Assembly (NCBI RefSeq): GCF_029958925.1
Contig: NZ_CP124616.1
Location: forward strand, 2,790,001 to 2,854,000
Length of the DNA stretch: 64,000 bases
From: Tropicibacter oceani
GTDB lineage: Bacteria > Pseudomonadota > Alphaproteobacteria > Rhodobacterales > Rhodobacteraceae
Reading direction: 5' to 3'
Shown here: positions 61,703 through 64,000 of the stretch, piece by piece
Layout of the letters: each line of letters opens with the position of its first letter
How positions within the stretch are numbered: the first letter of the stretch is position 1
Notes under the pieces: generated by a model
What the model was told of the DNA's origin: nothing
The model's database searches: none
Seen by the model: only the letters and a program-made list of their open reading frames with translations
Position numbers and translations under genes: made by a program

Positions 61703-62662
61703 TCAGTCCTCTGGCGCGGTGAAATCGGCGGGCAGCACCGGCATGACGCTTTTCAACAGGGCCGCCGATTTTTCGACCCCCTCAAGCGAGTTGATCAGCA
61801 CATCCTCGTGGTCGATCGAAATCCAGCCGTCATATCCCGCCATCTTCAGCCGATAGCAGAACTGCCGCCACCATTCGCGCCCATGGCCGATGCCCAGCGT
61901 CACGCTGGACCAGGACCGCGCGGGCACATCCACCACCGATCCGTTTTCAAGCAGCCCCGCCACTGCCTGCACCGGCGTGTTCAGCATCGTGTCCTTGGCA
62001 TGGACGTGATAGATCGCCTCGCCCAGGGCGTCGGCGGCAACCAGCGGGTCGCCCCCCATCCAGAAAAGCTGACCGGGATCCAGCGTCGCGCCCACCACCG
62101 GCCCGACCTCATCGCGCAGCTGCATCAGCGTCGGCACGTTGTAGACGCATTGATTGCCCTGCAACTTCAATGCGATACGCTCGACACCGTTTTCGCGCGC
62201 CAGGGCGGCAATGCCCGTCCAGAAGGGGAACAAGACCTCTTCCCACTGGTAGCGCAGGATATCGCGGGTCTCGGCCGGCCACGAGGACACGACCCAGTTC
62301 GGCATGGTGTCATCGGCACGGCCCGCAGGCAGGCCCGAAGTGGCGCAGACCGTGTGAACGCCCAGCTCCCCCGCCAACCGCAGGGTATTGACCAGGCAAT
62401 CGGCCTGGCTACGGTCCGTCGGGTGCAGAGGGTTGCCGCAGGCGTTCAGACTGACGATCCGCAGGCGCCGATCGTCAAAGCCGCGCAGGAAACGCGCGCG
62501 CGCCTCGCTGCTGGCCAGCAATTCCTCCAGATCCAGATGCGGTGCAGCGGACCAGCCGCCGGTGTTCATCTCGACCCCGGTGATGCCCAGCCGCGCCGCG
62601 TGGTCCAGCATGTCGTCAAAGCCAAGCGACGCAAGGCTGTCGGATACCAATCCCAATTTCAT
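61703..62662 (-). CDS. TIM-barrel sugar phosphate isomerase/epimerase-family protein
   Basis: 319 residues of the xylose-isomerase-like (AP endonuclease 2) barrel. KLGLVSDSLASLGFDDMLDHA near residue 2 (in part), GITGVEMNTGGWSA near 30, GATLDPGQLFWMGGD near 191 and IYHVHAKDTML near 217 contain the usual metal-binding Glu, Asp and His residues. YDGWISIDHEDVLI near 284 adds the last acidic ligand. Substrate unknown. Neighbouring genes (sulfatase, redoxin) give no clear pathway. Confidence 0.85.
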   Translation of the reverse strand: MKLGLVSDSLASLGFDDMLDHAARLGITGVEMNTGGWSAAPHLDLEELLASSEARARFLRGFDDRRLRIVSLNACGNPLHPTDRSQADCLVNTLRLAGELGVHTVCATSGLPAGRADDTMPNWVVSSWPAETRDILRYQWEEVLFPFWTGIAALARENGVERIALKLQGNQCVYNVPTLMQLRDEVGPVVGATLDPGQLFWMGGDPLVAADALGEAIYHVHAKDTMLNTPVQAVAGLLENGSVVDVPARSWSSVTLGIGHGREWWRQFCYRLKMAGYDGWISIDHEDVLINSLEGVEKSAALLKSVMPVLPADFTAPED

Positions 62663-62777
62663 CTGCTCACCTCACGGGAAAAAGGCGGGCTTGGCTGCCC
62701 GCTCTGGTCACATCGCGAACAGCTTAGCCCGGAAAATCGCATCCGACGACCACCCAAAAACCAAGGTTTTTACTGAA

Positions 62778-62783
62778 ATTATA
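62778..62783 (-). promoter_or_regulatory. Perfect -10 hexamer upstream of the isomerase gene
   Basis: TATAAT on the minus strand, 115 bp before the isomerase start, in the 259-bp divergent region. The expected -35 position (GTCAGG) is weak. Low-confidence promoter call. Confidence 0.3.
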
Positions 62784-62921
62784 GGGGCTTGACGCCTGGA
62801 CCTGACCCAGATGGCAACAGCTTTGCGGCGCGGGTCGCGGTCGCGCATTTCCGGGGCCGGAGCGATGGACAATCGCGCGCCTTGCGGCAAGACTGCCCAC
62901 CACCCCACCCAAGAGGATCCC

Positions 62922-63473
62922 ATGGCCGTATCATCCCCTGTTTGCGATTTTGGCTGGACCGCGCCGGATCTCACGCTGCCCGCCACCGATGGCCGCCTGC
63001 TGTCGCTTGCCGATCTGCGCGGCAAGACCGCCACGCTGGTGATCTTCATGTGCAACCATTGTCCCTATGTGATCTCGGCGCTGGACCGCATCCTGCGCGA
63101 CGCGCGCGACTTGCAGGCGCTGGGGGTCGGCGTGGCCGCGATCAACGCCAATGACGCGGCGACCTATCCGGCGGACAGCTTTGACAACATGGTCCGGCTG
63201 GCCCGTCAGCACGATTTCGCCTTTCCCTACCTGCATGACGAAAGCCAGCAGGTCGCCCGCGCCTATGGCGCCGCCTGCACGCCCGAATTCTTCGGCTTTG
63301 ATGCGGATCTGGGGCTGCAATATCGCGGGCGGCTGGATGGCGGCGGCCGGCAAGCCAGGCCAGACCTGCGCCGCGATCTGTTCGAGGCGATGCGCCAGAT
63401 CGCCGAAACCGGCCAGGGACCACAGGACCAGATCCCCTCGATGGGATGTTCGATCAAATGGAGAGCCGCATGA
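62922..63473 (+). CDS. Thioredoxin-fold redoxin (AhpC/TSA-like)
   Basis: 183 residues. TLPATDGRLLSLADLRGKTATLVIFMCNHCPYV, seen in part near residue 18, contains the redox pair CNHC at about residues 45-48. INANDAATYPADSFDNMVRLA near 72 (in part) and RAYGAACTPEFFGFDAD near 111 fit the 'thioredoxin family' group with C-terminal GCSIKW. Probably a cytosolic disulfide or peroxide reductase. AAGAGGA precedes the ATG. Its stop overlaps the gph start by 4 bp. Confidence 0.88.
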   Translation: MAVSSPVCDFGWTAPDLTLPATDGRLLSLADLRGKTATLVIFMCNHCPYVISALDRILRDARDLQALGVGVAAINANDAATYPADSFDNMVRLARQHDFAFPYLHDESQQVARAYGAACTPEFFGFDADLGLQYRGRLDGGGRQARPDLRRDLFEAMRQIAETGQGPQDQIPSMGCSIKWRAA

Positions 63474-64000
63474 GCGCCCGCATCGTATTCGACCTGGATG
63501 GCACGCTGATCGACAGCGCCCCCGACATCCACGCCGCCTCCGCGCGGATGTTGCAGGCCGAAGGGCTGGAGCCGCTGGACCTGGCGACCATCATTTCGTT
63601 CATCGGCAACGGGCTGCCGCATCTGACCGGGCTGGTGATGGCCCGCGCCGGGCTGGCCCCCGATCGTCAACAAGAACTCTCCGCCCGGGTGCTGGAGCAT
63701 TACAACGCCGTCAGTGGCACCCTCACCCGCCCCTATCCGGCGGTGCCGCAGACCCTGCGCGCGCTGCGCGATCAGGGCCATGTGCTGGGCATCTGCACCA
63801 ACAAACCCGAAGCGCCGGCCCATGACATCCTGCGCCTGACCGGGCTGGGGCCCTTTGACTGCGTCGTCGGCGGCGACAGCCTGCCACAGCGCAAACCCGA
63901 TCCGGCGCCGCTGCACGCGGCGCTGGCAGCGCTTGGCCAGGGGCCGGCGGTCTATGTGGGCGACAGCGAAGTGGATGCCGAAACCGCGCATCGCGCCGGG
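63470..64000 (+). CDS. gph: Phosphoglycolate phosphatase, 5' part
   Basis: 177 codons visible, continuing past the right edge. IVFDLDGTLIDSAPDIHAAS at residue 5 is HAD motif I with the catalytic Asp pair, GICTNKPEAPA near 107 is motif II, and GGDSLPQRKPDPAPL near 133 is motif III; VYVGDSEVDAETA near 161 is motif IV. Removes phosphate from 2-phosphoglycolate formed in DNA repair or photorespiration. Starts inside the redoxin stop codon (ATGA). Confidence 0.88.
   Translation, partial: MSARIVFDLDGTLIDSAPDIHAASARMLQAEGLEPLDLATIISFIGNGLPHLTGLVMARAGLAPDRQQELSARVLEHYNAVSGTLTRPYPAVPQTLRALRDQGHVLGICTNKPEAPAHDILRLTGLGPFDCVVGGDSLPQRKPDPAPLHAALAALGQGPAVYVGDSEVDAETAHRAG

Overview
The window looks like chromosomal DNA of a marine-type alphaproteobacterium of the Rhodobacteraceae (Roseobacter group). 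Reasons, all from gene content recalled rather than searched: high G+C with long antisense shadow frames; a coenzyme-B12 (class II) ribonucleotide reductase; chpT of the CtrA phosphorelay; olsBA ornithine-lipid genes; a Usg protein; an L21 protein with a helix-hairpin-helix tail; a stand-alone methyltetrahydrofolate:corrinoid methyltransferase; and short intergenic repeats I associate with this family. Species cannot be named.

Layout. 1-4.4 kb: 5' part of nrdJ (minus) with NrdR-like and DnaA boxes upstream, tRNA-Pro(TGG), a DUF192 protein, a double cold-shock protein and pdxH. 4.5-12 kb (plus): fabI, a LysE exporter, gpt, an aminotransferase, ppiD-trpE and a small membrane protein. 12-18.7 kb: a glycosyltransferase and a sulfotransferase-like gene (divergent), glycerate 2-kinase, then a minus operon of SGNH hydrolase, lipoprotein and a carnitine dehydrogenase/thioesterase fusion, plus rlmE. 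18.8-24 kb: Ppx/GppA phosphatase; a plus operon (PF13769-like protein, metF-like reductase, HAD phosphatase, pterin-binding methyltransferase) that looks like part of a split methionine synthase; and an EEP-family hydrolase. 24-37 kb: mfd, hemB, a SYLF lipoprotein, usg, gyrA, an M32 carboxypeptidase, ctaA and an SH3b protein. 37-46.7 kb: trmJ, a ThiE-like protein, olsBA, DUF3553/chpT, proA, proB, obgE, a GNAT, rpmA and rplU.

46.9-61.6 kb is the accessory, surface-oriented part and the most interesting. It has two RTX calcium-binding proteins, one with a Ser/Tyr/Trp/Gly low-complexity head; two phage-tail-collar ('microcystin-dependent protein') paralogues with two DUF6916-like proteins and a GNAT; a Hint-domain protein; a TPR-sulfotransferase; a TPR-glycosyltransferase; and a sulfatase-family hydrolase. 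tRNA-Ser(CGA) sits just before the collar cluster. The window closes with a TIM-barrel isomerase, a redoxin and the 5' part of gph.

How the genes work together. Most of the window is housekeeping: nucleotide, heme, proline and tryptophan synthesis, translation, replication and repair. The accessory block combines candidate secreted scaffolds (RTX, collar, Hint) with enzymes that could decorate surface molecules (acetyl, sulfate, sugar) and one that could remove sulfate or phosphate. That functional link is inferred from proximity only. No prophage, insertion sequence, CRISPR array or rRNA was seen.
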